A stretch of DNA of 32,816 nt from Alphaproteobacteria bacterium (GTDB lineage: Bacteria; Pseudomonadota; Alphaproteobacteria; Caulobacterales; Maricaulaceae). Positions 16,082 through 24,839 of the stretch are shown here, piece after piece. The notes beneath the pieces were generated by a model. It had not been told where the DNA came from. It worked only from the letters and a program-made list of their open reading frames with translations, and searched no databases. The position numbers and the translations under genes were made by a program. The DNA lies in NCBI GenBank assembly GCA_030428405.1, contig JAUIEH010000002.1, forward strand, positions 1 to 32,816. The letters are read 5' to 3'. Every line of letters begins with the position of its first letter. Within the stretch, counting starts at the first letter, position 1.

Positions 16082-16903
16082 ATGACGACGACCGACGACG
16101 CCTCCCCGCCAAACGCCGCCGCTGGCAACGACCAGCGCCCTCCCGGCGCCGCGCGATATGAAGCAATCGCACTTTGCGGCGTCGGCGAAGTTTCGAGCGG
16201 AGACGACCTGGCCGAAACCATCCTGAAAGCGAGCGCGACGTCGGGCGTCGCGCTCGAAACCGGCGACATCGTCGTCATTGCACAGAAAATTGTTTCCAAA
16301 TCCGAAGGCCGCCTCGTTGCTCTCAATGACGTCACGCCGACGGCGCGCGCCATACGCATCGCGAAACAGACGAACAAGGACTCGCGCCTGATCGAACTTT
16401 TGCTTCAAGAATCATCGCGCATATCGCGCATCGGCAACGGCGTCGTCATCACGCAGCACCGCACCGGCGTGACGCTCGCAAACGCCGGCATCGACGCCTC
16501 CAACGCGGCCGAAGGCAGCGTCGTTTTGTGGCCGGAGGATCCGGACGCCTCCGCGCGCGCCATCAAACACAGCGTCGAAGAGAAATGCGGCGTCCGGATC
16601 GGAGTCATCATTTCCGACAGCATCGGACGCCCGTGGCGGCTAGGAACGATCGGCCACGCCATCGGCGTCGCCGGATTCGCACCGCTCAACAATTGTTGCG
16701 GCCGCCTCGATCGCGCCGGCCGCGCGCTGCAACACACATTCGTCGCGATCGCCGATGAAATGGCAGCGGCGGCCTCGTTGCTGATGGGCGAAGGCGATGA
16801 AGGCCGCCCCATCGTCGTGCTTCGCGGCCTAGGCGCACCGATGTCGGACGAGGGTGCGGCGAGCGATCTCCTCCGTCCCGCTGAACACGACATGTATCGA
16901 TGA
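16082..16903 (+). CDS. cofE: Coenzyme F420-0:L-glutamate ligase
   Basis: GTP-dependent ligase of 273 residues that adds glutamates to F420-0 to build the gamma-glutamyl tail. Family segments are clear: GDIVVIAQKIVSKSEGR at 61-77, RTGVTLANAGIDASN, and ISDSIGRPWRLGTIG. It is the single-domain archaeal-type CofE and not the actinobacterial FbiB form, which carries an extra C-terminal FMN-dependent reductase domain. The first 22 residues are Pro/Ala-rich and probably disordered. The gene starts 3 nt after npdG and overlaps cofD as ATGA. Confidence 0.95.
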   Translation: MTTTDDASPPNAAAGNDQRPPGAARYEAIALCGVGEVSSGDDLAETILKASATSGVALETGDIVVIAQKIVSKSEGRLVALNDVTPTARAIRIAKQTNKDSRLIELLLQESSRISRIGNGVVITQHRTGVTLANAGIDASNAAEGSVVLWPEDPDASARAIKHSVEEKCGVRIGVIISDSIGRPWRLGTIGHAIGVAGFAPLNNCCGRLDRAGRALQHTFVAIADEMAAAASLLMGEGDEGRPIVVLRGLGAPMSDEGAASDLLRPAEHDMYR

Positions 16904-17859
16904 GCGACAAGCTCTCTGAGCAAATGATATGCGCCATGTCGGGCGGCGTGGGCGGGGCGAAGCTCGCTCTCGGGCTAGCGCGCGTCTTGCGCCCCGGCGC
17001 GCTCGCCGTCATCGCCAATACGGGCGACGATTTTGATCATCTCGGTCTGCGCATCTGGCCGGATTTCGACACGCTGCTCTACACGCTGGCGGATATCGCA
17101 AATCCCGAAACGGGCTGGGGGCGCGCCGGCGAGACCTGGACATTCATGCGCACGCTCAGCGCGCTCGGCGGCGAAGACTGGTTCCAGCTCGGCGACGCCG
17201 ACCTCGCCGTACATGTCATCCGAACGGAAATGCTCCGGCGAGGATTGAGCGCGAGCGACATCGCCCTTCGGCTTACGCAAGCTTTCAAGGTCGAACACGT
17301 GATCGCGCCGGCGACCGAAAGTTGTGTTCGCACGGTACTAAATACCGAAGACTGTGAAATGCCGTTCCAGGATTATTTCGTGCGCGAACGCTGCGCTCCG
17401 ATCGTGCGCGGCGTTCGCTATGATGGCGCGGAGCGCGCGCAACCCTCGCCGGTATTCCGACGCGCGCTGAGCGGCGATTGCCGGGGCTTTATTCTGTGTC
17501 CGTCGAACCCATTGTTGAGCCTTGAACCCATCCTCTCCATTACAGGCGTGCGTCAGGCTCTTCGCGACCGCCAGGCGCCGCTAGTCGCGGTCTGCCCGAT
17601 CATCGGCGGCGAAGCCGTCAAAGGCCCCTCGGTCAAGATCCTCAACGAGCTGGGCGAAGATGCGACTGCACTTGGATTTGCTGCGCGCTATAGCGACATT
17701 CTCGACGCAATTCTCATTGACCCGGCCGACTCCGACCACGGCGCGGACATCAGAAAACTCGGCGTCAGCGTCGTCGAAACGCCGATCCTGATGACCACGC
17801 TCGACGATAAGAAGCGGGTCGCGAACGACGTGCTGCGCACGCTCGAGGCGCTGGCATGA
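16900..17859 (+). CDS. cofD: 2-phospho-L-lactate transferase-type enzyme (F420-0 or dehydro-F420-0 synthase)
   Basis: CofD/FbiA-family protein of 319 residues, standard length. It transfers a phospholactyl-type group from the GDP- or GPP-activated intermediate made by CofC to the deazaflavin FO. SGGVGGAKLALGL at 14-26 binds the nucleotide end. IANTGDDFDHLGL and PDFDTLLYTLAD are the hallmark substrate-binding segments. The catalytic core continues through CPSNPLLSLEPIL. The start overlaps cofE and the end overlaps cofC, both as ATGA, so stoichiometric translation is likely. Confidence 0.96.
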   Translation: MSDKLSEQMICAMSGGVGGAKLALGLARVLRPGALAVIANTGDDFDHLGLRIWPDFDTLLYTLADIANPETGWGRAGETWTFMRTLSALGGEDWFQLGDADLAVHVIRTEMLRRGLSASDIALRLTQAFKVEHVIAPATESCVRTVLNTEDCEMPFQDYFVRERCAPIVRGVRYDGAERAQPSPVFRRALSGDCRGFILCPSNPLLSLEPILSITGVRQALRDRQAPLVAVCPIIGGEAVKGPSVKILNELGEDATALGFAARYSDILDAILIDPADSDHGADIRKLGVSVVETPILMTTLDDKKRVANDVLRTLEALA

Positions 17860-18446
17860 CGCGCGTGGTCATTCCGCTCAAATCTCTTGAGGAGGCCAAA
17901 TCCCGGCTTGTTCCCGCGCTGTCGCCACGGTCGCGCCGCGAGCTCGCAATCTCAATGGCGGCTCATGTCATCGCCGCGACAATTCGCACCGCAGCCGTCA
18001 ACGGCGTTGTCGTGGTCACCACTGATCGAACGCTCGCCGCTCTCGCTCGCGCGCGCGGCGTCGAAGTGATCCAATCGCGCGCCGACACCGGGATGAATGA
18101 AGCCGTCCGGATCGGACTTGATTGGGCTGGACGCAGCGAAAACCGCCTGGTTTTGCCAGGCGACCTTCCATTATTGTCCGCCGACGCAATAAACGAGCTG
18201 ATCGGTCGGGCGTCGCGACGGCGACCCAGCATTGCGCCGGACGCGGCGGGAACCGGAACCAACGCGCTGTTCATTCCGGCGGGATGGCGCATGCGAACGC
18301 GCTTCGGCGACGACAGCATGAGCGCGCACCTGGCCGAAGGCGCTCGGGCGCTTTGGAGGAAAGCGCCAACGCCCTTCATAGACGTGGATGCGCCCGACGA
18401 TTTGATCCTTACGCGCCGCTGCCTGCGTCTTCGGAGTATGCGATGA
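17856..18446 (+). CDS. cofC: Phospholactate-type guanylyltransferase (F420 side-chain activation)
   Basis: CofC/FbiD nucleotidyltransferase of 196 residues. It joins GTP to 2-phospholactate, phosphoenolpyruvate or 3-phosphoglycerate, depending on the lineage, giving the substrate of CofD. VVIPLKSLEEAKSRL at the N-terminus, VLPGDLPLLSADAI and GTGTNALF are the diagnostic motifs. The acceptor specificity decides which F420 variant is made and cannot be fixed by eye. It overlaps cofD and fbiC as ATGA at both ends. Confidence 0.95.
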   Translation: MTRVVIPLKSLEEAKSRLVPALSPRSRRELAISMAAHVIAATIRTAAVNGVVVVTTDRTLAALARARGVEVIQSRADTGMNEAVRIGLDWAGRSENRLVLPGDLPLLSADAINELIGRASRRRPSIAPDAAGTGTNALFIPAGWRMRTRFGDDSMSAHLAEGARALWRKAPTPFIDVDAPDDLILTRRCLRLRSMR

Positions 18447-20791
18447 CGATCGAACTCGAACAACGCCTTAGCGAGGCCCAGGGCATAGAAGCATTGCTCC
18501 GCATTCTGGAGAACGAGTCCCTCGCCGCATTGATGCAGGCGGCGCGAATGCGGCGCGACCGCGCCTTTGGCGGCGTGGTCACCTATTCGCGCAAAGTTTT
18601 CATTCCGTTGACGCAGCTTTGTCGAAATGTGTGCGGCTATTGCACCTTCGCGAAAGCTCCGAAACATGTAGACGCGCCCTTTCTGAGCGCAGATCAAATC
18701 CTGGACATCGCGCGCGCCGGCGTCGCGCGAGGTTGTCGCGAAGCCTTATTCACGCTCGGCGAACGGCCAGAGCTGCGTTATCCGGCCGCGCGCGCGTTTC
18801 TTGATGACGTCGACTGCGCCTCGACCGTCGATTATCTCGCCCGTGCGGCCAAACTCGTCTTCAACGAAACTGGGCTGTTGCCTCATATCAACGCCGGCAG
18901 TCTGAAGCCGGACGAAATCGCACTGCTTCGTCCCGTCTCGGTTTCCATGGGCGCCATGCTGGAGACTGCCTCAGAGCGCCTCGCCCAGCGTGGTGGTCCG
19001 CATTTCGGCGCACCCGATAAGGCCCCCCAGATCCGGCTTCGAGCGATTGAAGACGCTGGTCGCTTGCGCACGCCGTTCACCACGGGCCTGCTGATCGGCA
19101 TCGGCGAAACGCGCCGGGAGCGGATGGACGCCCTTCGACGCATCCGCGCGCTACATGAAAATCACGGCCACATTCAAGAAGTCATCATTCAGAATTTCCG
19201 TGCAAAGCCACGTACCCGAATGGCGCATGCGCCGGAACCCGCGCTCGACGATTTTCTCTGGTCCATTGCGACCGCGCGCCTTTTGTTGCCCGACGAGATA
19301 TCCGTCCAGGCGCCGCCTAATCTTAATCCAGCTCACTTGGACGCAATTCTGCAGGCAGGCGCCAATGATTGGGGCGGCGTGTCCCCCGTGACGCCGGACC
19401 ATGTCAATCCGGAACGACCATGGCCGCATGTCGACGCGCTGAGCGACGCCGCCGGGCGCAACGGCAAGACGCTCGCGCAACGCCTCGCGCTATATCCGCG
19501 CTACGTGCGCCGCGCTGATGATTGGGTCGACGCCGGACTGGCCCGTTCCGTGAGGCGACTGAGCGATTCCGAAGGAGCGGCGCGCGAAGACGACTGGGAA
19601 GCCGGCGGCGAGACACCCGCGCCACCACCCCCCACTCGTATTCCGTATACCGTGTATTACAACTCCGCGCTCAACGACCTTATCGGCGAAATCGAACGTC
19701 ACGGCGCAGTCGAACTCAAGGAAACGGAAATTGAGCAGCTCTTCAGCGCGCGCGGCGGCGATTTTCATCGCGTCTGTGCGCTGGCGGACGAAGCACGTCG
19801 CGCGAACTGCGGCGATGCGGTCACATATGTCGTAAACCGCAACATCAACTACACCAATATCTGCCGCTATCGATGCGCATTTTGTGCTTTCGCCAAGGGT
19901 AAGACGTCGCCCGAGCTTCGCGGAGCGCCCGTCATCATGCCGCTTTCGGAAATCGCACAACGCGCGCGTGAAGCCGCCGCGCGCGGCGCGAGCGAAGTCT
20001 GCCTTCAAGGCGGCATCCACCCGGATTTCACCGGCGAAACCTATCTGGAGATATGCAGCACCGTTGCAGACGCCGCGCCGGAACTGCACATCCACGCCTT
20101 TTCGCCGCTCGAGATTCTCCACGGCGCAACCTCGCTAAATTGGACGACTGAGCGCTTCCTTGAGGAACTCAAAGCGCGAGGTTTGCGTTCGCTGCCCGGC
20201 ACGGCGGCGGAAATTCTGTGCGACGACGTGCGCTCGGTGATCTGTCCGGACAAGCTGACCTCGCAAGAATGGCTCGACGTCATCAAGACGGCGCACGCCG
20301 TCGGTTTGCCGACGACCTCGACGATGATGTTCGGACATGTCGAGCAACCGATCCACTGGGCGCGCCATTTGCTGGCGCTCAAGGAGCTGCAAGAGCGAAC
20401 ACATTCAATCACCGAATTTGTGCCGCTTCCCTTTGTTGCGCGTGAAGCGCCTATGTTTCTTAGAGGCGAGGCGCGCGCGGGGCCGACATTCCGCGAAGCC
20501 CTACTCGTTCACGCGGTCAGTCGGCTCGTGCTCGGGCCGAGCATCCGCAATATTCAGACGTCGTGGGTGAAGATGGGGCGCAATGGCGGTCTGGCTGCAT
20601 TGCAGGCCGGCGCGAACGATTTCGGCGGTGTACTGATGAATGAAAGCATCACGCGCGCGGCCGGCGCCCGCCATGGCCAGGAAATGCCAGTTGAGGATTT
20701 CAAAACCGCCATCGCCTCGATCGGCCGACGGCCTGTTCAACGCACCACGCTCTATGAGCACGCCGCACACAGGCCGACCGTACACGCATAA
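18443..20791 (+). CDS. fbiC: FO synthase, fused CofG-CofH (radical SAM, FbiC type)
   Basis: Two radical SAM enzymes in one chain of 782 residues. They make the deazaflavin chromophore FO from tyrosine and a pyrimidine intermediate of riboflavin synthesis. The CofG half (about 1-370) has the CX3CX2C cluster motif CRNVCGYC (Cys60, Cys64, Cys67). The CofH half (about 400-782) has CRYRCAFC (Cys474, Cys478, Cys481). The order matches actinobacterial FbiC; archaea and cyanobacteria keep two separate genes. The frame opens upstream at 18122 inside cofC, but the ATG at 18443 has GGAG 6 nt before it and overlaps the cofC stop as ATGA, so it is the true start. It is the last gene of the F420 operon and converges on the dehydrogenase gene 46 bp further on. 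Confidence 0.96.
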   Translation: MTIELEQRLSEAQGIEALLRILENESLAALMQAARMRRDRAFGGVVTYSRKVFIPLTQLCRNVCGYCTFAKAPKHVDAPFLSADQILDIARAGVARGCREALFTLGERPELRYPAARAFLDDVDCASTVDYLARAAKLVFNETGLLPHINAGSLKPDEIALLRPVSVSMGAMLETASERLAQRGGPHFGAPDKAPQIRLRAIEDAGRLRTPFTTGLLIGIGETRRERMDALRRIRALHENHGHIQEVIIQNFRAKPRTRMAHAPEPALDDFLWSIATARLLLPDEISVQAPPNLNPAHLDAILQAGANDWGGVSPVTPDHVNPERPWPHVDALSDAAGRNGKTLAQRLALYPRYVRRADDWVDAGLARSVRRLSDSEGAAREDDWEAGGETPAPPPPTRIPYTVYYNSALNDLIGEIERHGAVELKETEIEQLFSARGGDFHRVCALADEARRANCGDAVTYVVNRNINYTNICRYRCAFCAFAKGKTSPELRGAPVIMPLSEIAQRAREAAARGASEVCLQGGIHPDFTGETYLEICSTVADAAPELHIHAFSPLEILHGATSLNWTTERFLEELKARGLRSLPGTAAEILCDDVRSVICPDKLTSQEWLDVIKTAHAVGLPTTSTMMFGHVEQPIHWARHLLALKELQERTHSITEFVPLPFVAREAPMFLRGEARAGPTFREALLVHAVSRLVLGPSIRNIQTSWVKMGRNGGLAALQAGANDFGGVLMNESITRAAGARHGQEMPVEDFKTAIASIGRRPVQRTTLYEHAAHRPTVHA

Positions 20792-20837
20792 CTCAGCACG
20801 AAGAAGGTGACCCCGTCCCGGCCGCCACGTCCGTGCG

Positions 20838-22010
20838 TTAATAGGATCGCGGCAAGCCGAGGTCGTGCTGCGCGATGAAGTTCAAAATCATCTCTTCGGA
20901 CACGGGCGCGAATTTAAACAGGCGCGCATCGCGCCAGAGCCGCTCGAGATGGCTCTCCTTGGCGTATCCCATGCCGCCATAGACCTGCATTGCGCGCTCG
21001 ATCGCATCGCTCGCAGCCTGCGCAGCGATCAGCTTGGCGACATTCGCTTCCCCGCCATAGGGCCGTCCCTGATCGCACAGCCATGCGGCTTTAAGGTTCA
21101 TCAGGCTGGCGCACTCGATCTCGGCGGAAGCCTGCGCCAACGGAAACTGAACGCCCTGATAGGAGCCGATCGGACGCCCGGCAAACACTCTGCGATTTCG
21201 CGCATACTCGCCCGCAAGCTTCAAGGCGAGACGGCCCGCGCCGACCAGGCCCGCCGTCGTCACGATGCGCTCCGTATTCAAAACATCGAGTAAGGCCGGC
21301 CAACCGCGATCGAGTTCACCCAGCAAGTCTTCGCGCGTAAGCGCGACATCTTCGAAAAACACCGTGCTTGAGGACAACGTATTCGTGCCCAGCTTTTCGA
21401 TTGGGTGATGGCTGACGCCGGCGCGTTCCGGCTCAATGACGAACAGCGAAAGACCATCGGCGCGCCGTTGTGCGTCCTCCTTTTTGGTCGTTCGGCAAAC
21501 GACCAGCATTTTCTCGGCTTCTTCAACGCCGGTGATCCAGATTTTGGAACCACTGAGCAGCCAGCCTTCGCCGTTTTGTCGCGCGAACGTCTTGATCTCC
21601 AGGCTGTTGCTGCCCGCCCCGGGCTCCGTCAGCGCCATCGAGAAGCGCACCTTGCCTGAAATGATCTTCGGCAAAAGGTCCGTGCGCATTGTTTCTGCGC
21701 CATAGCTTGATACCGCGACGCCGCCGAATATCGGCGTCAGCATGAACATTTGCGCCAGCGTGGCGCCAGCGCCACCGGCCGTCAGCGCTTCGATCGCGCG
21801 CGCCATCTGCACCATGCCGAGACCGGAGCCGCCATGTTCGACGGGCAACGCCACGCCCGCCAGGCCGGCCTGGCAGATCGCTGCCCAGATTTCACGCGGA
21901 TAAGCCTTTTCGGAATCTAGCTTGCGCCAGTATTCTAATCCGAACGCCTCGCCGATGCGCGTCGCGGTGTCGACGATCATGCGGTCTTCGTCGGAAACGT
22001 CGAAGTCCAA
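20838..22010 (-). CDS. Acyl-CoA dehydrogenase
   Basis: Acyl-CoA dehydrogenase of 390 residues with intact family features: MALTEPGAGSNS as the FAD/substrate segment, KIWITG, and YGGMGYAKESHLERLWRDAR in the C-terminal domain, followed by VSEEMI. It would introduce a 2,3 double bond into an acyl-CoA. The start is a TTG at 22010 behind AAGGAG with a 7-nt gap, a very good ribosome-binding site. It is the last gene of the E1 alpha, E1 beta, enoyl-CoA hydratase, E2, dehydrogenase run, 11 nt after the E2 stop. Presence in that operon suggests it acts on the acyl-CoA released by the oxoacid dehydrogenase or on the substrate feeding it. Confidence 0.92.
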   Translation of the reverse strand: MDFDVSDEDRMIVDTATRIGEAFGLEYWRKLDSEKAYPREIWAAICQAGLAGVALPVEHGGSGLGMVQMARAIEALTAGGAGATLAQMFMLTPIFGGVAVSSYGAETMRTDLLPKIISGKVRFSMALTEPGAGSNSLEIKTFARQNGEGWLLSGSKIWITGVEEAEKMLVVCRTTKKEDAQRRADGLSLFVIEPERAGVSHHPIEKLGTNTLSSSTVFFEDVALTREDLLGELDRGWPALLDVLNTERIVTTAGLVGAGRLALKLAGEYARNRRVFAGRPIGSYQGVQFPLAQASAEIECASLMNLKAAWLCDQGRPYGGEANVAKLIAAQAASDAIERAMQVYGGMGYAKESHLERLWRDARLFKFAPVSEEMILNFIAQHDLGLPRSY

Positions 22011-22021
22011 CGTTTTTCTCC

Positions 22022-23062
22022 TTACAATGACAAGAACACGATGGGGTCGTTGAACCCATCGGCGACAGCGTCGAGAAACGCTTCGATGGCGTCAGCAGCT
22101 GCGCCGTTTTGTCGAACGCGCAAACCGACGCAAGCCGCAGCGCCCGCATCATCAATGCGCAGGGCTATGGCGCATGGCGAGAACGACGCTGGCGGCACGA
22201 CCGTGCCGCCGCGGCCAGCTGACAGCCGGATCAACACTCCGGCGAGTCGCGACGGCGTCGTCGCGTCTGGTTGTGCAAGCCGCGCCGAGACATTCGCAAC
22301 GCCAAGGCGCGCGGCGGACTCGAGGCTCACGGCGAGCTCAAGCAACGCCCCGTCGCGCATTTCCACCTGCACCGTTCCGTCTAAGTTAAATCGAGCCAGC
22401 GCCGCGGCGCGCGCGACGATGACGACCGCGATCGACGCAGTTTCAACCTGTGTGTCCAACCGCGCGCTCAGTCGCGCCGCGAGCGCCTGAACTGGCTCCA
22501 ACGAAACCGTGAGTATGGCTTGCCAGCTGACGTCCGCCTGGCTTGGTGCGGCGTCACGACCGAGCGCCGGCGCAAGTGAGGCCGGCTGCAAGGCGTTTGC
22601 GGATGGCGCAGCTTGGGCGCGCTGCGCATCGTCCTGCAGCGCGCCCGCAACAGCTTCAACATCGCGCGCGCGGATTTCGCCCTTGGACCCGGAGCCCGCG
22701 ATCTCTACTAGCGCGACGCCGCGCTCGGCCGCGAGCCGGCGGGCATAGGGCGTCGCAACGATACGCGCGCCGTCGCCACCCCTTCGGGCTTCCTCGCTAG
22801 GCGCGCTTTCCGCCGCGCCCGAACACGACAGGCGCGCAATCTCCCGACCCACCTCGACGACGACGCCTGCTTCGACGAGGATCGTCTCCACAACGCCGTC
22901 GGCCTCAGATTCGAGCTCGTGCGCGAGCTTGTCGGTTTCGACGACCGCCAGCACGTCGCCCTTGCGCACGACGGCCCCCGGCGCCACGCGCCATTGAGCC
23001 ACAACGCCCTCCTGCATCGTAAGGCCGAGCTTGGGCATGAGAACGTCAAGGAAAGCGCTCAC
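22022..23062 (-). CDS. E2-like lipoyl protein with degenerate acyltransferase domain
   Basis: Dihydrolipoamide acyltransferase homologue of 346 residues. The lipoyl domain (about 8-85) carries the lipoylation motif ETDKLAHE, Lys45. A peripheral-subunit-binding domain lies at about 102-139 (ATPYARRLAAERGV...). The C-terminal third is collinear with the 2-oxoacid dehydrogenase catalytic domain. However, the DHRxxDG active-site motif is not present; the aligned end reads LRVRQNGAAADAIEAFL, without the catalytic His and Asp. It may act as a lipoyl carrier or scaffold, or transfer acyl groups by another route. The GTG at 23062 is preferred: it follows the upstream stop by 1 nt and has GAAGG 8 nt before it. 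The frame opens at 23119 and an internal ATG lies at 23038. Confidence 0.82.
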   Translation of the reverse strand: MSAFLDVLMPKLGLTMQEGVVAQWRVAPGAVVRKGDVLAVVETDKLAHELESEADGVVETILVEAGVVVEVGREIARLSCSGAAESAPSEEARRGGDGARIVATPYARRLAAERGVALVEIAGSGSKGEIRARDVEAVAGALQDDAQRAQAAPSANALQPASLAPALGRDAAPSQADVSWQAILTVSLEPVQALAARLSARLDTQVETASIAVVIVARAAALARFNLDGTVQVEMRDGALLELAVSLESAARLGVANVSARLAQPDATTPSRLAGVLIRLSAGRGGTVVPPASFSPCAIALRIDDAGAAACVGLRVRQNGAAADAIEAFLDAVADGFNDPIVFLSL

Positions 23063-23063
23063 C

Positions 23064-23849
23064 TCAGCGGCCTTCAAACACCGCAGCGCGCTTGTCGAGA
23101 AACGCCTGACAGCCCTCATGTGCGTCTTCGCTGTCGAGCGCCAGGCCGATCATCGCCTGCTCATAAGCGAGCGCGGCCTCGCTTGGCATGTCGGCGCCGT
23201 GGCGCAGCGCGCGCTTGAGAAGCTTGAGTACGAGCGGCGATTTCTGCGCGATCGCATCGGCCGTTTCGTGTACGGCCGAACGCAGCTCGGCGTCTGCGAC
23301 GACGCGGTTGATTAAGCCGAATTGCACGGCCTCCGCCGCGCCGATGCGCCGCCCCGTGAACATGAGCTCCCGCGCGACGCAAGGCGCAAGTTGGCGCAAA
23401 GTACGCTGACTGCCGCCCGCGCCAGGGAACAGTCCCAGCGTGATTTCGGGAAGACCGAATTTTGCGCTCTCAACGGCGATGCGGATATCGAGACACAACA
23501 TCAGCTCGACCCCGCCGCCCAGCGCCCAGCCGTTCACGGCCGCGATCGTGGGCTTGTCCGTGGTTTCGAAACGCCGGAACACGCGGTGAATGATTTCGGC
23601 GAATTCGAGATAGTGGCTGAGACCGAGACGGCTGTTGAGATCGGCGATGTCGCCGCCTGCGACGAATGCGCGGTCTCCGGCGCCGGTGACGATGATGCAA
23701 TGCACGCCGTCGTCGCGCTCCAGCTCCGTCAGAGCCGCTTCGAGCTCCAAGAGCGTATCCACATTCAGCGCATTGAGCGTATCGGGACGATTCAAGACGA
23801 TCGTCGCCACTGCGCCGCTTGCCTCCACTTTCACGCTTGGGTCTGACAT
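23064..23849 (-). CDS. Enoyl-CoA hydratase
   Basis: Crotonase-family protein of 261 residues with a canonical active site. FVAGGDI and NGWALGGGVELMLCLD form the CoA pocket and oxyanion hole. LPEITLGLFPGAGG supplies the first catalytic glutamate and ARELMFTGR the second. It should hydrate a trans-2-enoyl-CoA. The start is supported by GGGAG 6 nt before the ATG. It sits between the E1 beta gene (12 nt upstream) and the E2-like gene (1 nt downstream), an unusual insertion into a 2-oxoacid dehydrogenase operon. Its intact residues contrast with the atypical crotonase at 6149-6949. Confidence 0.92.
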   Translation of the reverse strand: MSDPSVKVEASGAVATIVLNRPDTLNALNVDTLLELEAALTELERDDGVHCIIVTGAGDRAFVAGGDIADLNSRLGLSHYLEFAEIIHRVFRRFETTDKPTIAAVNGWALGGGVELMLCLDIRIAVESAKFGLPEITLGLFPGAGGSQRTLRQLAPCVARELMFTGRRIGAAEAVQFGLINRVVADAELRSAVHETADAIAQKSPLVLKLLKRALRHGADMPSEAALAYEQAMIGLALDSEDAHEGCQAFLDKRAAVFEGR

Positions 23850-23861
23850 TGCGGACTCCCT

Positions 23862-24839
23862 TTAAGAGACTGACCGGCGCGCAGCCTCAATGATCGCCTC
23901 GGCATTCGGTCGGAAAACGCGCTCCAAATCCGGCGCGAATGGCGGTGGCATGAATGGTGCGGCGACACGTTCTGGCGGCGCATCAAGGTCGAAGAATCCG
24001 AATTCGGCGACATGCGCGCATATCTCCGCCGCCGGACCGAAATCGCGCACGGCCTCATGGACGACTACGAGCCGGTGCGTGCGTGCGACCGAAGCCAGAA
24101 CGGCGTCCTTGTCCCATGGCTGCAAGCTGCGTAGGTCGATGACTTCTGCGGACACGCCCTCGCTCGCCAGCATTTCCGCCGCCTTCAAGGCGTCCCGGCA
24201 GACTGCGCCGTAAGCGAGAATGGTTAGATCGGTCCCGGCGCGCAGCGTTTTCGCTTCTCCAATCGCGACCGCATTTTCCGCCTGCGGCGCCGGCCCGCTT
24301 GCACCGTATAGTGACTTATTCTCGATAAAGATGACCGGATCGGGGTCGGCGACCGCCGCCTTCATCAGGTGATAAGCGTCCGCCGGCGTGGACGGACAAA
24401 CCGTCTTCAGCCCCGGGACATGCGCGAACCACGCTTCAAGGCACTGCGAATGTTGCGGCCCCGCGCTGAGCCCGCCGCCATGCGGCGTGCGCAAAACCAG
24501 CGGCGCAGAAGCGCGGCCGCCGAACATGAACCGCATTTTCGCAGCCTGATTGACGAGCGCGTCCATCGCCAGAGTGACGAAATCCATGAACATGATCTCG
24601 ACGACCGGGCGAAGACCGCACATGGCGGCGCCGACCGCCGCGCCCACAATGGCCGCCTCCGATATCGGCGTGTCGCGCACGCGGTGCTCGCCGAATTCGT
24701 TCAGGAGCCCGCGCGTCACGCCGAATGAGCCTCCGGCCCCAGCGATGTCTTCGCCAATCACGATGACGGCGTCATCGGCCGCCATGCATTCGCGCAGCGC
24801 CTGATTGATCGCTCGGCCGAACTTAATTTCGCTGCTCAT
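23862..24839 (-). CDS. 2-oxoacid dehydrogenase E1 component, beta subunit
   Basis: Beta subunit of a thiamine-diphosphate-dependent dehydrogenase (pyruvate, acetoin or branched-chain type), 325 residues. Typical segments include VIGEDIAGAGGSFGVTRGL, DTPISEAAIVGAAVGAA, and the C-terminal transketolase-like part with VIDLRSLQPWD. Together with the alpha subunit it would decarboxylate a 2-oxoacid or cleave acetoin and hand the acyl group to lipoyl-E2. Its ATG overlaps the alpha-subunit stop as ATGA. Subtype cannot be settled by eye; acoB and pdhB are the nearest known types. Confidence 0.93.
   Translation of the reverse strand: MSSEIKFGRAINQALRECMAADDAVIVIGEDIAGAGGSFGVTRGLLNEFGEHRVRDTPISEAAIVGAAVGAAMCGLRPVVEIMFMDFVTLAMDALVNQAAKMRFMFGGRASAPLVLRTPHGGGLSAGPQHSQCLEAWFAHVPGLKTVCPSTPADAYHLMKAAVADPDPVIFIENKSLYGASGPAPQAENAVAIGEAKTLRAGTDLTILAYGAVCRDALKAAEMLASEGVSAEVIDLRSLQPWDKDAVLASVARTHRLVVVHEAVRDFGPAAEICAHVAEFGFFDLDAPPERVAAPFMPPPFAPDLERVFRPNAEAIIEAARRSVS

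Noticed and set aside
18122-18442. Upstream extension of the FO synthase frame
   Set aside because: It lies in cofC in another frame, encodes Arg-rich sequence unlike CofG, and the ATG at 18443 has a good ribosome-binding site and ATGA coupling.
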